This document shows positions 44,312 through 55,333 of a stretch of DNA of 64,000 nucleotides, in pieces (within the stretch, counting starts at the first letter, position 1; each line of letters opens with the position of its first letter). The stretch spans positions 2,595,001 through 2,659,000 of the forward strand of contig NC_091664.1 in the NCBI RefSeq assembly GCF_042453785.1, given 5' to 3'. The DNA is from Malus domestica. Lineage: Eukaryota > Streptophyta > Magnoliopsida > Rosales > Rosaceae. The notes under the pieces were generated by a model. The model worked only from the letters and a program-made list of their open reading frames with translations. It was not told the DNA's origin and did not search any database. A program made the position numbers and the translations under genes.

Positions 44312-45914
44312 TGTTCGTGGCGGGAATTTCCGTGGGGGATGCTTCCTGTCCGACGAGCACACAACTCCCCGAGAGGTCGACCCCGGTTGATGCTTTCTGT
44401 CGGGCTCCTGCTTTACTGGCAGGCTTGTCGGGCAAGGCCTGTTGGGCAAGGCTTGTTGGGCAAGTCTGAAAAAGAAGGACATAGTTAACTTTGAAAGGTG
44501 CCTTTGTGAGGCCTTAGGTGTAGGCCTTGAGGCTTCACAATCAAGATTAACTTTTAAGTGCTCAGGCGTGCCACTGCCATCTTCAGCATGGCAGATGTAG
44601 AACGGATGTTTGAGTTTAATTATATATTCGAGAGATTATGTTTAGTTATTGACAGGTGCCTTTGTGGGGCCTTAGGTGTAGGCCTTGAGGCTTCACAATC
44701 AATAACTAACTTAGTACTCGAACACATAAGGTTCATTTTCTTGATTATATGGGTCTTATAACCATCATACTTCTGATTACCTGAACGTAAAGAACAGAAT
44801 GAATCCAAATAGGTGCCTTTGTGGGGCCTTAGGTATAGGCCTTGAGGCTTCCCATCAGAACCCCTTCTATACTCAATGTTCTTGCCCGAGAAATAGGATG
44901 AATCCAAATAGGTGCCTTTGTGGGGCCTTAGGTATAGGCCTTGAGGCTTCCCATCATAATTCATCTCGTCCCTGAACGTTATATGGTAATCATGATATAA
45001 CAGAAATAAAACTAAATGACAGGTCGATTACTTGCGCCCCAAGTAACTTCGGACTTCTTGTTATCAAAGCTTGTAGTGGATGTGTTAAGTCCACATCAGG
45101 TTCTTTTTTATGCCTTGAGGCCAAGGACTTTTAGGGTGATCAAATCTTATATGCCCGAGGGCTTAGAACTTAGATCTAACTTGAACTGTGGAAACATATT
45201 CAAATCGGATTCAAGCACTGAGAGAACCTTTTAATAGCCATATTACTAGAAATAACTTGGATATAATTTGTAGTATATAACATATTGCTAGGCTAATGAA
45301 TAAAAAGACAAAAACAAAGAGGGTCGGGCAAGGTTTAACCTTGTTGGGCAAGGCTGATCGTCTTGCAAGAGGTTTGAAAGCTTAGAAAAAGGGCTGTGAG
45401 GTGAGTTTACAGAAAAGAGATCGATACACAGCAAGAGTTGAGCAGGGTAGCAGAACTATTACAAAAAGGGTTATCCCGAAAGGGATGAAGGCTTGGGCTG
45501 ACTACAGCTTCGTTTTGAAGGCAAATCTGGCTTTGAGCAGAGTTTGTGCTTGTATTTGTTTGTTTGAGTGTCCTTGATTCTGACCTCTCTTTCTCCTTTT
45601 ATAGACATCTTAGCTTGGCCTCCTGTAGCAGCAACCTTGCCCGAATGCAGTTTGAAGGGTAGTGACTCATCAGCTATTTACTTGTACTGCCATTTAAAAG
45701 TACTTTTTGGGCTGATTAGCTAGCTGGTTTATACCACTTGGCCTTTGAGTAGGTGAGCAAGTGGTCTGCATGACCTGCACCTAGTCGGGAAAAGGCTTCT
45801 CCTGTCTTCTGGACTTTGGGTGGGTTTTGACTGGGCCTTCAATTTCCTTTCCCTTTTAGGCTGCTCTTTGGGCCAACTTCCCCCAGGCCCAAAGTTTAAG
45901 TTTTGATCCAAACA
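44312..45914. mobile_element. 1603-bp TG...CA insertion in gypsy gag (probable solo LTR)
   Basis: Starts TGTTCGTGGCGGGAATTTCC and ends GATCCAAACA, flanked by CATGG (44307-44311 and 45915-45919). Removing it with one CATGG restores the gag frame exactly, which proves both boundaries. It has no ORF of note. It contains four copies of a ~48-bp unit (GTGCCTTTGTGGGGCCTTAG, GTGTAGGCCTTGAGGCTTC) at about 44499, 44656, 44813 and 44910. Also GGGCAAGGC repeats near its left end and again at about 45326-45353. Probable solo LTR of another family. Confidence 0.75.
44499..44957 (+). repeat. Interspersed 48-bp repeat, four copies
   Basis: Four copies of GTGCCTTTGTGGGGCCTTAG plus GTATAGGCCTTGAGGCTTC, spaced 157, 157 and 97 bases, lying inside the 1603-bp insertion. 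The intervening sequences also partly repeat (AATGAATCCAAATAG). Confidence 0.8.
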
Positions 45915-46658
45915 CATGGTAGTTAAGAAATCGCTCAGCCATGGCTAACCAGCTAAGTGGATCTTCCCCAGAGAACTTGGGTAAATCTAACCGCATGGGT
46001 TTCATGCCCTAACCCATTCCCTGTGATGATTGTTCAGCGAAAAATAAGGGTGACCCTCTTGACCCATAATTTGGATGATATAGGAAATTTGGAAGCCCAA
46101 TCGTGAGAATCGGTGGTGTGGAGTAGGTGAGTAGGTAAGCAGTTGAGGTTGGGTGTGTAGAGACGATGAGGACTGATTGCGTCGATAACTGTTGGAGTGT
46201 CATTGGCGAAAGAGATGGAGAACTTGTGGTTGAAGCGCACCTAAGGATCGGATTTCTCGAATACAAATTCGAAATCGATGGCTGCGTCGATGTTACCCCT
46301 GTAGTTGGCAAAGAAGGTGGTAACGAAATGGACCCAAACGACGGAATCTGAAAGGCCCTCTCCAACGATGAAGGTCGGGAAGCCGCTTTCAGCTGTCAAA
46401 TCTCCTCCATCATTGTGCGTTGGAGGTCAGCTTGTTGAGAGCTCCAGGATGTTTGAAACTGGTTCTGCATCGCCGTCAACGACGTGATAGCCCACTGCAT
46501 CTCCGCCATTCTGACTGAACCGCTTCTTGGTGCAATGAGATTGCCGTCACCTTCTCGTTCATCTCCCGGAGTTAGGTTGCGAATTGCTCCTGCTGAACAT
46601 CCACAGCTACCAACGCATAACTTGACTTTGGCATAGCTTGATTTCTCCTAGCCATCAA
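45915..46658 (-). pseudogene. Gypsy gag N-terminal half, degenerate
   Basis: Minus strand includes LPKFSGEDPLSWLAMAERFL, a core gag motif, at about 45925-45990. Toward the 5' LTR the frame is broken by several stops. The primer-binding site lies immediately upstream. Confidence 0.7.
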
Positions 46659-46677
46659 CCTGGCTTTGAGGCTAATT

Positions 46678-47088
46678 TGGTGCATTAATTTTTGTAAGAG
46701 AGAAAAGAAATTAAAAAAAGAAGAGGCTTTTATATATCATATCCCTTCAAGAGGCAGAAACCATTACACTATATAGCGGATCAGATGGGAAAACCCTAGT
46801 AATTGGGTACAATTGCAACTATGATTAAGTGATGCGCAGCAGCATGGCATAGTAAATGGAAATGACAGGTAGTAAATTAAAGGGAATTTTAATGAAAAGC
46901 CCGCAGTACTGTTCACTTTAACGTAAAACCATATTTTTACACAAAAAAGTCAAACATCATACTATTCATTTTACCCTTTATTTTGTCTTTATCATTAAAA
47001 CTCAAAGTTTTCAAGCATTTTTCATTAATTTTCCTTAAATTAAAATGACAGCTAATACTTAAGGGTCAAAACAGTAATTATCGCATCA
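46678..47088 (-). repeat. 5' LTR of the gypsy element (contains a MITE)
   Basis: Matches 37971-38216 across its length except for the MITE insertion at 46882-47035. Followed by the TACCT duplication and block C sequence. Confidence 0.88.
46882..47035. mobile_element. Mutator-type MITE (154 bp) with 9-bp TSD
   Basis: Ends GGGAATTTTAATGAAAA and, reversed, GGAAAATTAATGAAAA, flanked by TAAATTAAA (46873-46881 and 47036-47044). The other LTR of the same gypsy element shows the empty site, so this inserted after the gypsy element did. I recall a closely similar MITE (CAGTACTGTTCACTTTAAC) as very common in apple and pear. Confidence 0.9.
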
Positions 47089-47093
47089 TACCT

Positions 47094-48085
47094 CCCTCCC
47101 ATAATACCTTCAACAGAGGATGTTCAATTACCTCATCTTCTTTCAGGTCTGTCCTAAACTGAACTTCCATTTCGCCACTCCTCTGCACGATTCCCCAATG
47201 TTACAAATGGAAGAATTTCGAAAACTAGATAGATTATAAATCCTGGGAAACCGAACTTCAAACTAAGAATCGCCCAACCAAACATCTTCTCAATACTTAT
47301 TCTGTCCTCATTTCCCAAAACTTGTGAGCAAAACTAGAAGTGTTTTTTCCCTCTTGCAATATAATTCTCTTTGCCAAATCCAACATAGGTTTTCTCCTTT
47401 TCATGAAAAAACGAAACTGCTGGCATTCCAAACTTGAAATTATTTAAGAGAAACGAATGATGAATATTCACAACGATTAAAAATGATCAAACTTAGTCTA
47501 CGATGGTATACATAACTAATTTTTTTCGCTCTTTAGTTGAATTATTCTCTCAGTAGAGATTTTGCTTCATATGATTAGCCTTGCCAGACCATTTCCGAAA
47601 TTTTTTTGTATTAATTCGTTTCGTTATTTGCATCATGATAGTGTTTTGTAAAGATGGTATTTTGTATGCTAGTTTTTGGAAAGGATGGTCACCAAAAATG
47701 GTGATGATTGCACAGAATTTAAGAAGGGATTGTCGGCTATTGGAGACGGCTAGTGCGGCAGCTCATAACACACATATATATGTCATTGATAGGGTTTTGG
47801 GATTGCAGTCAGCCCTTATCTCCATTGGAGCTAGCTGACAAAATGCTCACCAACCTGTTCGTACAAAGCTAATCTTAGCCCTTTATTGGAGCTTTTAATC
47901 TAAGCCTTACACTTGTAGAAAAACTATCACTTAACTTAAACTGGCCGTTACATTTCAAAAGGAAATAGCCGTTGGCTTTATTAGTCTAGCTGCTGCAATT
48001 ACCTCAAGATCAACTCCAGAAATGGTTTAGCATCCAACACATCACACACACATGTATTGATCATTTATCTGATCAAAAGGAAGTT
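47094..48085. other. Block C intergenic DNA, no gene
   Basis: Collinear with 19262-20362 of block B. A short open frame at 47581-47838 has no counterpart in block B and no family signature. The region 47610-47790 shows a small copy-specific insertion (GTAAAGATGGTATTTTGTAT onwards). Confidence 0.5.
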
Positions 48086-50466
48086 CTAGACATTGGGTTT
48101 GTTGGCACAAGTTTGATCAGATGCTGCAACCATTTTCTCTGTGGTAATCCCAGCATTGCATATGTTGGCTATAGCTCGCGTGTACTTCATTCCGTATGCA
48201 GATAAATGTCCGCAGTACTTCTCATAAATATTCATCTGCATGGAAAGAACTCAAAATCAATTATCTCAGAGATAAAAGTTGTTGATTTACTTCAAAAAAC
48301 TGAACAAAGAAGCACAAGCACTTGCGTGTCGTCTGTATCGATTTGAAGTATAGAATAACAGGAGATGAACTTACAAAATTCTTGAAGCAGTCCCAATTAT
48401 CTACCACAGGTTGCCCCTGTGGCCTAACATTCATTAAAACGTTTGAGCTCTTCTCGTGTCCGAACAAAACCTCCCCTAGTTTCGTTATGCTATAGTCCAC
48501 GTTTTTCCTATGAGCAATTTCAAGCAGCAGCTGCTTCTGAGCACCCTGTTTCTCTTGAGATCCAGTAGGAGCTTTTTGCAGCTGAAACATATAGAACGAA
48601 AAATACAAATTGTAAAAAACATACGAAAAAGTTCTCTATCTGGAGAGTATGGCATGTACTAATCAATGTGTATATGTACTAATCAATGTGTATAGATGAA
48701 AATTAAACACATTGAAGTTTGGAATTCAGAATAAAAGAAGAACAGAAACCCTTTGCTGTAAGTAGAGGAGCTTCGTGTCACGTTGGTTAACAGCCCTTGA
48801 GATTGAGGGTGAAGAGATATCGCTGATGGAAGTATGGCTACGATTAGAAAGATCTGCACCCATGTAAGCAAAGAGGAATTCCTGTTTATGACTCATATCT
48901 CCGTACTGCATAACATGCGATTTAGTTGTTCTTCTGCGAACCTGTAATTCAATCGACATGGTCACATGGTCATATTATTCTAATTTCACCAACTTTAGAC
49001 ATTATGATATCCATAAATATTTTTCACACGACAAATTTTCAAAATATTACCCTTTCATATTGATTCTCCAAAGTTTCTTTATGCAAATCACTTATGTCAC
49101 TGCTCTCAAATGTGAAAATATGGTCCAAAAGTGACCGAAACAACAAAGCAATTAGTATAAGCATTTGATCGAAAATGTGTTAGAAACTGACAAAGTAATG
49201 TACTCTGCTTAATTAGAACAGCATTGTCAAAAAGAAAGGCACTGCATTACCAATCCTCCATCCAGGAAATGCTATACAAGTCTCCCAAACAAGTATCAAA
49301 CTCATCAGGAACTGATGGGTCACCAGGACAATATGTTCCATAACTACTCTCTTCTGCATTCGACGCGGTCGTAGCATAAATATTCAGATTACTTGAAAGG
49401 AGGCCCTCAAACATGCTCCCTGCTTCGCAAGCTTCAATGTAAAATACCTAAATTTTTTTTTCCACATAAATGCATCAAAACCTCAGAAAATCATCAAAAA
49501 AAGAGTTGAAAACTTCAGTAAGACTGTTACTCAAGTGAACATTCTTACCATGCTTTTGTAACCTTTAGAAGCATGCTTCTTCTGTAGTACACGTATGAGA
49601 TCTTTCGCATAAACATCATCGCTAGGCATCCCTGAACACAATATACCATTCATATGTAAACCGAAGAACAAAATTTACTGAATTTATGGGACTATATAAG
49701 ATCACCAAATATATATTTTCAAAGTTAATAAAAAAAACAAAAACTACAAATTACCAAGTAATCCTACAGAACCATGGTCTGCATAATATATGAAAACATG
49801 GTCATTTGGACCGCTACTTAGAACCTTGCCACTTCCTCCGGTGAGAGCACTTTTGTCTCCGAGAATTACAGCATAGAGATTGTTTGCGTTAACATGATCT
49901 CCTGTATAATCCTGCATTAGGAAAAGAAAAATACTTACAGGTAACTGAACAATGTTAAACTAACAAATTAACCAGCTAGAAATTAAAAATCAGACTCAAA
50001 AAATTAGTTACAACCTTGGGAACTCCTTTATAAACATCATGACCATTTGGCTTGTTGATGATGACACCTTTTCGAGGATTTTCCGAGTTGTACGCAATAT
50101 CGTCGTACATGAAAACGATGATGTTCTCGTCTTTCAGTCCTCCTTTCTTCAGTATCTGGTACGCATGGCATATGTTAGCCTGCATGGAACGACAAAGATT
50201 AGCCCTAAATTTTATTACTTGTAACACAATTAACATAAAATGTTACTAATTAATCAAAATTTTGGACAAGCTTAAACCTGGTGCCTGTAGTTGTCGTAAC
50301 CATTTGATCCTGCAACCAGAACTGCCCATCTTTTTCCCTCATCGGCAGTGGTACTTGGAGAGCCCTTGTTATCTCCATTAATTTCAGGGAAGCAGAAGCT
50401 TCCATGAATAGCCAAACTTAACAAAGTAAGAGATAGTAGAAACCCACAATAACCATGATTAGCCAT
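48086..50466 (-). CDS. VPE: Vacuolar processing enzyme (legumain-type protease), block C
   Basis: Nine exons: 50466-50278, 50179-50015, 49911-49755, 49631-49549, 49447-49251, 49102-49051, 48941-48750, 48581-48375 and 48235-48086. Every exon has the same length as in the 20363 paralogue. All sites are GT-AG and the joined frame is open (463 aa). It has the same domain plan: signal peptide, catalytic His 164 ([14 protein letters not shown]) and Cys 205 ([13 protein letters not shown]), and a C-terminal autoinhibitory domain ending NKPNV. About 33 residues differ from the block B protein (roughly 93% identity), including Y58D-type changes near the N-terminus, R175D-region [10 protein letters not shown], and [10 protein letters not shown]. 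No lesion is present, so both paralogues appear functional. They share the non-standard residues beside the catalytic His and Cys. Confidence 0.9.
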
Positions 50467-50546
50467 GATCTGCAGATTAACCTTGACTAACCAATACCCA
50501 AACTCTCAAGTCAAGTACGAATACATGTTCTTCTAATGAAGGAGTT

Positions 50547-50555
50547 AATTTATAG
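50547..50555 (-). promoter_or_regulatory. Putative TATA box of the block C VPE gene
   Basis: CTATAAATT on the minus strand, about 85 bases before the ATG, in the same position as in block B. About 130 bases of proximal promoter, including GCACGTAGGG, are nearly identical between the two genes. Confidence 0.5.
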
Positions 50556-50882
50556 ATGTCTTACGGTTGAAATGAATGGTTCAGATTAAATCTCCCCTAC
50601 GTGCTCAAGAAGGAAATGCATGTGAAAAACCTCTGACGAATAATTTTTCCAACTTATGAACCCAATCAACACTTCATCATCAACTTTGTGATCCTAGGCG
50701 TACGTGGCCCGCCAATCATGGATTAATTCTAACAAATATAATGAAATACTCCGACCATCCATTAGGGACAACGATTTTTCATTTGTTTACCTCATATAGT
50801 GCAAAAGATAATGAAAATTAGTTTATTGCAGTATAGTTTAATGATATAGTTTAATGATATTTCTCTATATTTTAAATATGAG

Positions 50883-52184
50883 GTTTATGTTCGATTCTTC
50901 AAAATGACAAGTTTAATATTACAGTTTAGTGGTATTCATCTTCACTTGTAAGTGCATGGTAGGTCATAGGTTTCAACTCCCTTGAATTTGATACCAAACT
51001 ATCGTTGACTCATCGTATGACTTGTCCAAAATTTCAACCTGCATTGTCGTTGTATATGAACAACTTGTCTCTACTTATAATTGAGTGGTCTTATATTCGA
51101 CTTCGAAGATCTGGGGATTTTAACATCAAATTATTTTGACTGACACATTGTGTAACTTGGCCAAATTTTCCATTCCTTAATGTTTAATACAAGGTCCTAC
51201 TTAGATTGATTTGAGCTAATTGCGCAAAAAAAACAGATTTTGGTTTTGGATATTTTACCATGGTATAATTGCCACTCAGCACAAGTCATCCATACAAGGA
51301 TCATCCAATAAAATTCTTGGTCATCCAAAAAGGGGGTCATGGTTTTGGACTATAGATCTATTTTCACATTAGAATTAGTAGCTATGACTGAGGAATCAAA
51401 TCATGCAATTTGGACAAATTTCTTCCATTCGATTGAATACATTGCTGATTATGTACTGGCATTTCTCACAGAATTGCTGTGTGACACCCATGAAAAATTA
51501 CCATGGAAAGGAGATCCTTTAATTTGATGTGCACAACCACCTGGTTGTTATTCGATTTCAAAATTCTTGTTTTTAAGAATGCTTGTATCATCTCTCAGTT
51601 TATGGTCTGATGATATTTCTTTTAACGAGATTTGAGCTAATTGGTATCGAAATTCTGTGGATGACAAATTCGATACCAAATTAGATTGCCTATTGTGTAG
51701 CTTAGCCGAACTCATTCCCTTTTCTTAGTGTAAATATACCGTTGTACCAAAAAAAATTACTTGTATTGAACCAAATAAATAGCTCACATAATTATTTCAA
51801 CATTGAACACGTAATGTTTATTTTATTTGACCAACAATGGAGTGGACGTACCTGCGGGTTCATGCACCAGAGTCTTCCATGTATATGTAGTCTACCAAAA
51901 AAAATTATAACGTGGTAATTTGTATGGTGTGACATGTTTATTTTATTTTCCCTTCTAGAATAACAAGCTAACAGCTGTATTAGGAAATAAATGCAAACAT
52001 TTATTTTTTGGAATTGTTATTGGCACTCTAAAATTCTCATTCTACACTCCAAACTTTCTATATTTAGAAAGAAAAATACACTTGTGAGGAGTGTAGAATG
52101 AGATTTTTGAAGTGCTAATAATACTTCCTTTTTTTTTAGATATAAGTTATATTTTATTTTATAATTTTTTTATTAGCACCTCGA
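50883..52184. other. Block C intergenic DNA, no gene
   Basis: Collinear with 30782-31955. No coding region is conserved between the copies. One MITE (52022-52116) is specific to this copy. Confidence 0.6.
52022..52116. mobile_element. Short MITE with ~30-bp inverted ends
   Basis: Left arm GGCACTCTAAAATTCTCATT...CTACACTCC pairs with right arm GGAGTGTAGAATGAGATTTT...AGTGC. The interval is absent from the matching place in block B (31885-31915). I could not define a clear target duplication. Confidence 0.65.
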
Positions 52185-52379
52185 TCATAGTTCAAGGAAC
52201 TCTACTAACTTTTAAACATGTTAAGAAGAGACAAAAACATAAAAATAACTAAAGCTCAATCCAAAAACATAGAAACAATGTTTTAAAATACCAGCTATAC
52301 CCCTAAGGTTTAAGGGCTGTTAATATAACCTAGCTTTCACAATTCCAACAAAATTAATGTGTCATAAGCTTAATCTATT

Positions 52380-53345
52380 TTCGACTATTTCTACAGAATC
52401 AGTTTTGAAGTTATATGTAGAATCAGCTTGTATCCTTTATTACTAGAATCAGTTCAATTCGTCCTCAACTATTTTTGCAGAATCAGTTTGTATCCTTTAT
52501 TACTAGAATCAATTCAACCCGTCATCAACTATTTTTGCAGAATTAGTTTAATCAATCATCAACCATTTTTGCAAAATCAATTCAACCTGTCTTCAACCAT
52601 TCTTGCAGAATCAGTTCAACTTGTCCTCGACCATTCTTGCAAAATCAGTTCAACCCGTATTCGACCATTTTTGCAGAACCAGTTCAACCCGTCTTCGTCT
52701 ATTGTTGCAGAATCAGTTCAACTTGTCCTCTACCATTTTTGCAGAATCAGTTCAACTCGTTTTCGACCATTTTTACATAATCAGTTCAACCGTCTTCGAC
52801 CATTTTTGTAAAATCAATCCAACATGTCCTCAATCAGTTCAACCCATCCTCGACAATTCTTGCAGAATCAATTTAACCTGTCTTTGACCATTTTTGCAGA
52901 ATTAGTTCAACCCGTCCTATCTTTGTCCATTGTTGCAGAATAAGTTCAACTCGTCCTGCACAATTTTTGCATAATCAGTTCAACCATCTTCGACCATTTT
53001 TGCAGAATTAATTCAACCCATCTTCGATCATTTTTGCAGAATCAGTTCAACCTCGACAGTTTTTGCAAAATCAGTTTGTATATTTTGACCAAAATTACAT
53101 GCATGTCATTAGTCCAACCTATCGACTATTTTTACAGAATCAGTTTCAAATACATGTAGAATCAATTTGTATACTTTTTAGTAGAATCAGTTTGTATAAT
53201 TTTAGTATAATCAAAACTTTCAAAAAAAATTACATGAATGCCATCAATCCAACCCATCGGCCATTTTTTGTAGCATCAGTTTCAAATATATCTAAAATTA
53301 GTTTTGTTTTTATTATATATTTTTAGTAGAACCAATTTGACTTTT
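52380..53345 (+). repeat. Minisatellite, ~35-bp unit, more than 20 copies
   Basis: Units read TTTTTGCAGAATCAGTTCAA followed by CCCGTCCTCGACCA, with substitutions and length changes that increase toward both ends. Open frames across it are only by-products of the periodicity. Present in block C only. Confidence 0.85.
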
Positions 53346-53379
53346 GGTCATTCACTTAACCTCACTAAAGAGTGTTAAC

Positions 53380-54346
53380 TAGGGGTATACAAACTCACAT
53401 GCCCGAACCGTCCCGAAATTTGATCGAAAAATGCCCGAACCTAATTTCCCAAAAAATTCGGTATTCGAAACCGAACTGATCCTGAAAGTTTCGGTTTGGG
53501 ATTCGGCCACATCTTTGAAAGTGTACAGTAATCTCGAACCGAACTGAACAGAATATTTTATATATATATATATATTTAATTTATAATTAGAAATTACTTG
53601 GACCGTTGGATTGGTTAAGATCTAATCCAACCGTCCATGTGAGTTAGGTCTTTTGTATTCCTCACTTCCTCAAACTCTCTCTCAGACTCTCAGTCGCTCA
53701 CTCTCACTATCCCAATGCTGCACCCATCCTGTTGCTGCTGCCATCGTGTTGGTCCTGTGCTTGGTATGGACTGGTCAAGCCATCTGGGTCACCTTACATT
53801 CCTCCGGCACGTCTCGGAGGAAACCCAAAACAACGTCGTCGTTTTGGCCGATTATGTCGTCATCCTCGACGATCACTCCCACTCCCCCACCATCTCCACC
53901 AAGGTCTGCTCCAATTCCCTTCTTTCCTTTAATTCGTAATGGACGTCGTCGTTTTGTCGTTTTGGATTTCTCATTTTGTTGCAATAGGCAGATACATAGA
54001 TTAGCAGACAGACCCAGTATTTAGTTTAACGGATTTTCTGCCCTTTGGGTAAATTTAAGAAGAAAAGAGGATCTAAAACATAAAGTTTGGATCTTTGTAT
54101 CCTGCTTGGATGTTTTTCGTGCTAAAATTAGTTGATTTGTAGATTTTCACGTATGCCCTCCTATTAATTAAGAGCATAATAAATGTAACTCCTGCGGTAG
54201 ATTGCGAACGGGAAACAGTTTCGAGTATCCCGAAATCCCGAAACAGTTTCGGGAATTGCATATTTTCGGTTCGATTTTTGGATATAAAATTCTCTCTCCG
54301 AAATGTTTTGGTTTGGGATTCGGGATCCCGACCCAAATCAGCTCTA
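53380..54346. mobile_element. hAT-type element (967 bp) with possible captured exon
   Basis: Ends TAGGGGTATACA and, reversed, TAGAGCTGATTT, with an 8-bp duplication GTGTTAAC (53372-53379 and 54347-54354). The interior near the ends is rich in CCCGAA/TTCGGG phrases. The middle (53650-53920) is GC-richer, with a coding-like stretch ([20 protein letters not shown]) ending in a donor-like ACCAAG/GTCTGC. I cannot identify the source gene. Confidence 0.8.
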
Positions 54347-54354
54347 GTGTTAAC

Positions 54355-55062
54355 TGCTAATCAAATCTTTTTTTAATTGGAAATCTAACTTTTTTTATTG
54401 GAAATCCAATCATGTTCTTTCTAAAATAAATCAAAAATCAAAAATCAAAAATCGAAAGCATATATAGCTTTTCGTCTTCTTCCCCAATATTCTTTTCACC
54501 TTGCCGTTTGAATATCATGCATTGAATGATGGTGGACAATATCATCATCTGTTTACCCTGTGCCTCCATCATCATTGCCATGTCCAAGAGGTTACCCGAT
54601 GTAACTACAATAATCGAATTGAAATAAACAGAGCTCTCATATTTCCAGGCCTTACAGACCAACGGATGTACATTTCAGAGATCCGGTTGAGATGATGTCA
54701 GCGGTATAATTGGAGATCTTAAAGGATAGGTTGCATCCTTTTTATGTGTTGCCTCTCTGGTTTTAAATTTGGGCAATGGGCATAAGAGAGAAAATTACAA
54801 TTGTACCAAGATGATGACATAGAAATAGAGAAAAGTATAACAGCTAACAAAAAATATGAAGAGATCGTTCAAACCCAAAGGTTAAGATCCAAAATGTAAA
54901 AAACAACTTTAAAAAGTTATGACATCGCTTGTGAGGTAGAATAGTTTTTTGTCCTTCTTTGAAATGTTTAAAAAGTGTTGTCTCAACATAAAATTAAGTA
55001 TTAAAAATATACTCTATGTGTAATTTTTCTTACTAAGGGAAATGCACGTATATTAAAATTTA
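54355..55062. other. No gene seen
   Basis: AT-rich, block C-specific sequence. A short frame on each strand around 54438-54695 has no family signature. Confidence 0.45.
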
Positions 55063-55212
55063 GGGGTGTGTTATCCACACACACCCTATTTTACTTCTCA
55101 CACACCATTTGATAATTTTTATCCGTTGATCTTATTCAATTCATCCGATCCGACGGCCAAAAATTAAAAAAATATGTGAGAAGTAAAATGGGGTGTGTAG
55201 ATTTCACACCCC
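55063..55212. mobile_element. MITE (150 bp) with 8-bp duplication
   Basis: Inverted ends of about 40 bp (GGGGTGTGTTATCCACACAC and, reversed, GGGGTGTGAAATCTACACAC), flanked by AAAATTTA (55055-55062 and 55213-55220). Block B has the single-copy empty site (ATAAAAATTTATTGTC, about 31972). Confidence 0.85.
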
Positions 55213-55333
55213 AAAATTTATTATTAAATGAACTATATACCATATGAAATGACCATTTAGACCCATAAAGTTTTAACAATGAAAATAAAGATAATGAATG
55301 CACTCCATATCACTTTCAACGTGTAACCCAAAT

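Larger units (their letters stand above)
37971..47088 (-). mobile_element. Ty3/gypsy chromovirus-like retrotransposon, dead and nested
   Basis: Flanked by a perfect 5-bp duplication TACCT (37966-37970 and 47089-47093); block B shows the empty site near 19255. LTRs are 37971-38216 (246 bp) and 46678-47088 (411 bp, enlarged by a MITE). They differ at about 20 of roughly 245 aligned positions by eye, mostly transitions. On the minus strand the order is gag, protease, RT, RNase H, integrase, chromodomain. A degenerate initiator-Met primer site (TTAGCCTCAAAGCCAGG) lies at 46659-46675. Inserted in it are two 1.6-kb TG...CA elements, a Tourist MITE and a Mutator MITE. Many stops and deletions; not autonomous. 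Confidence 0.9.

Noticed and set aside
52428..52887. Repetitive proteins encoded by the minisatellite
   Set aside because: Open frames exist because the repeat has few stops; two frames are equally open and the unit is not a multiple of three.
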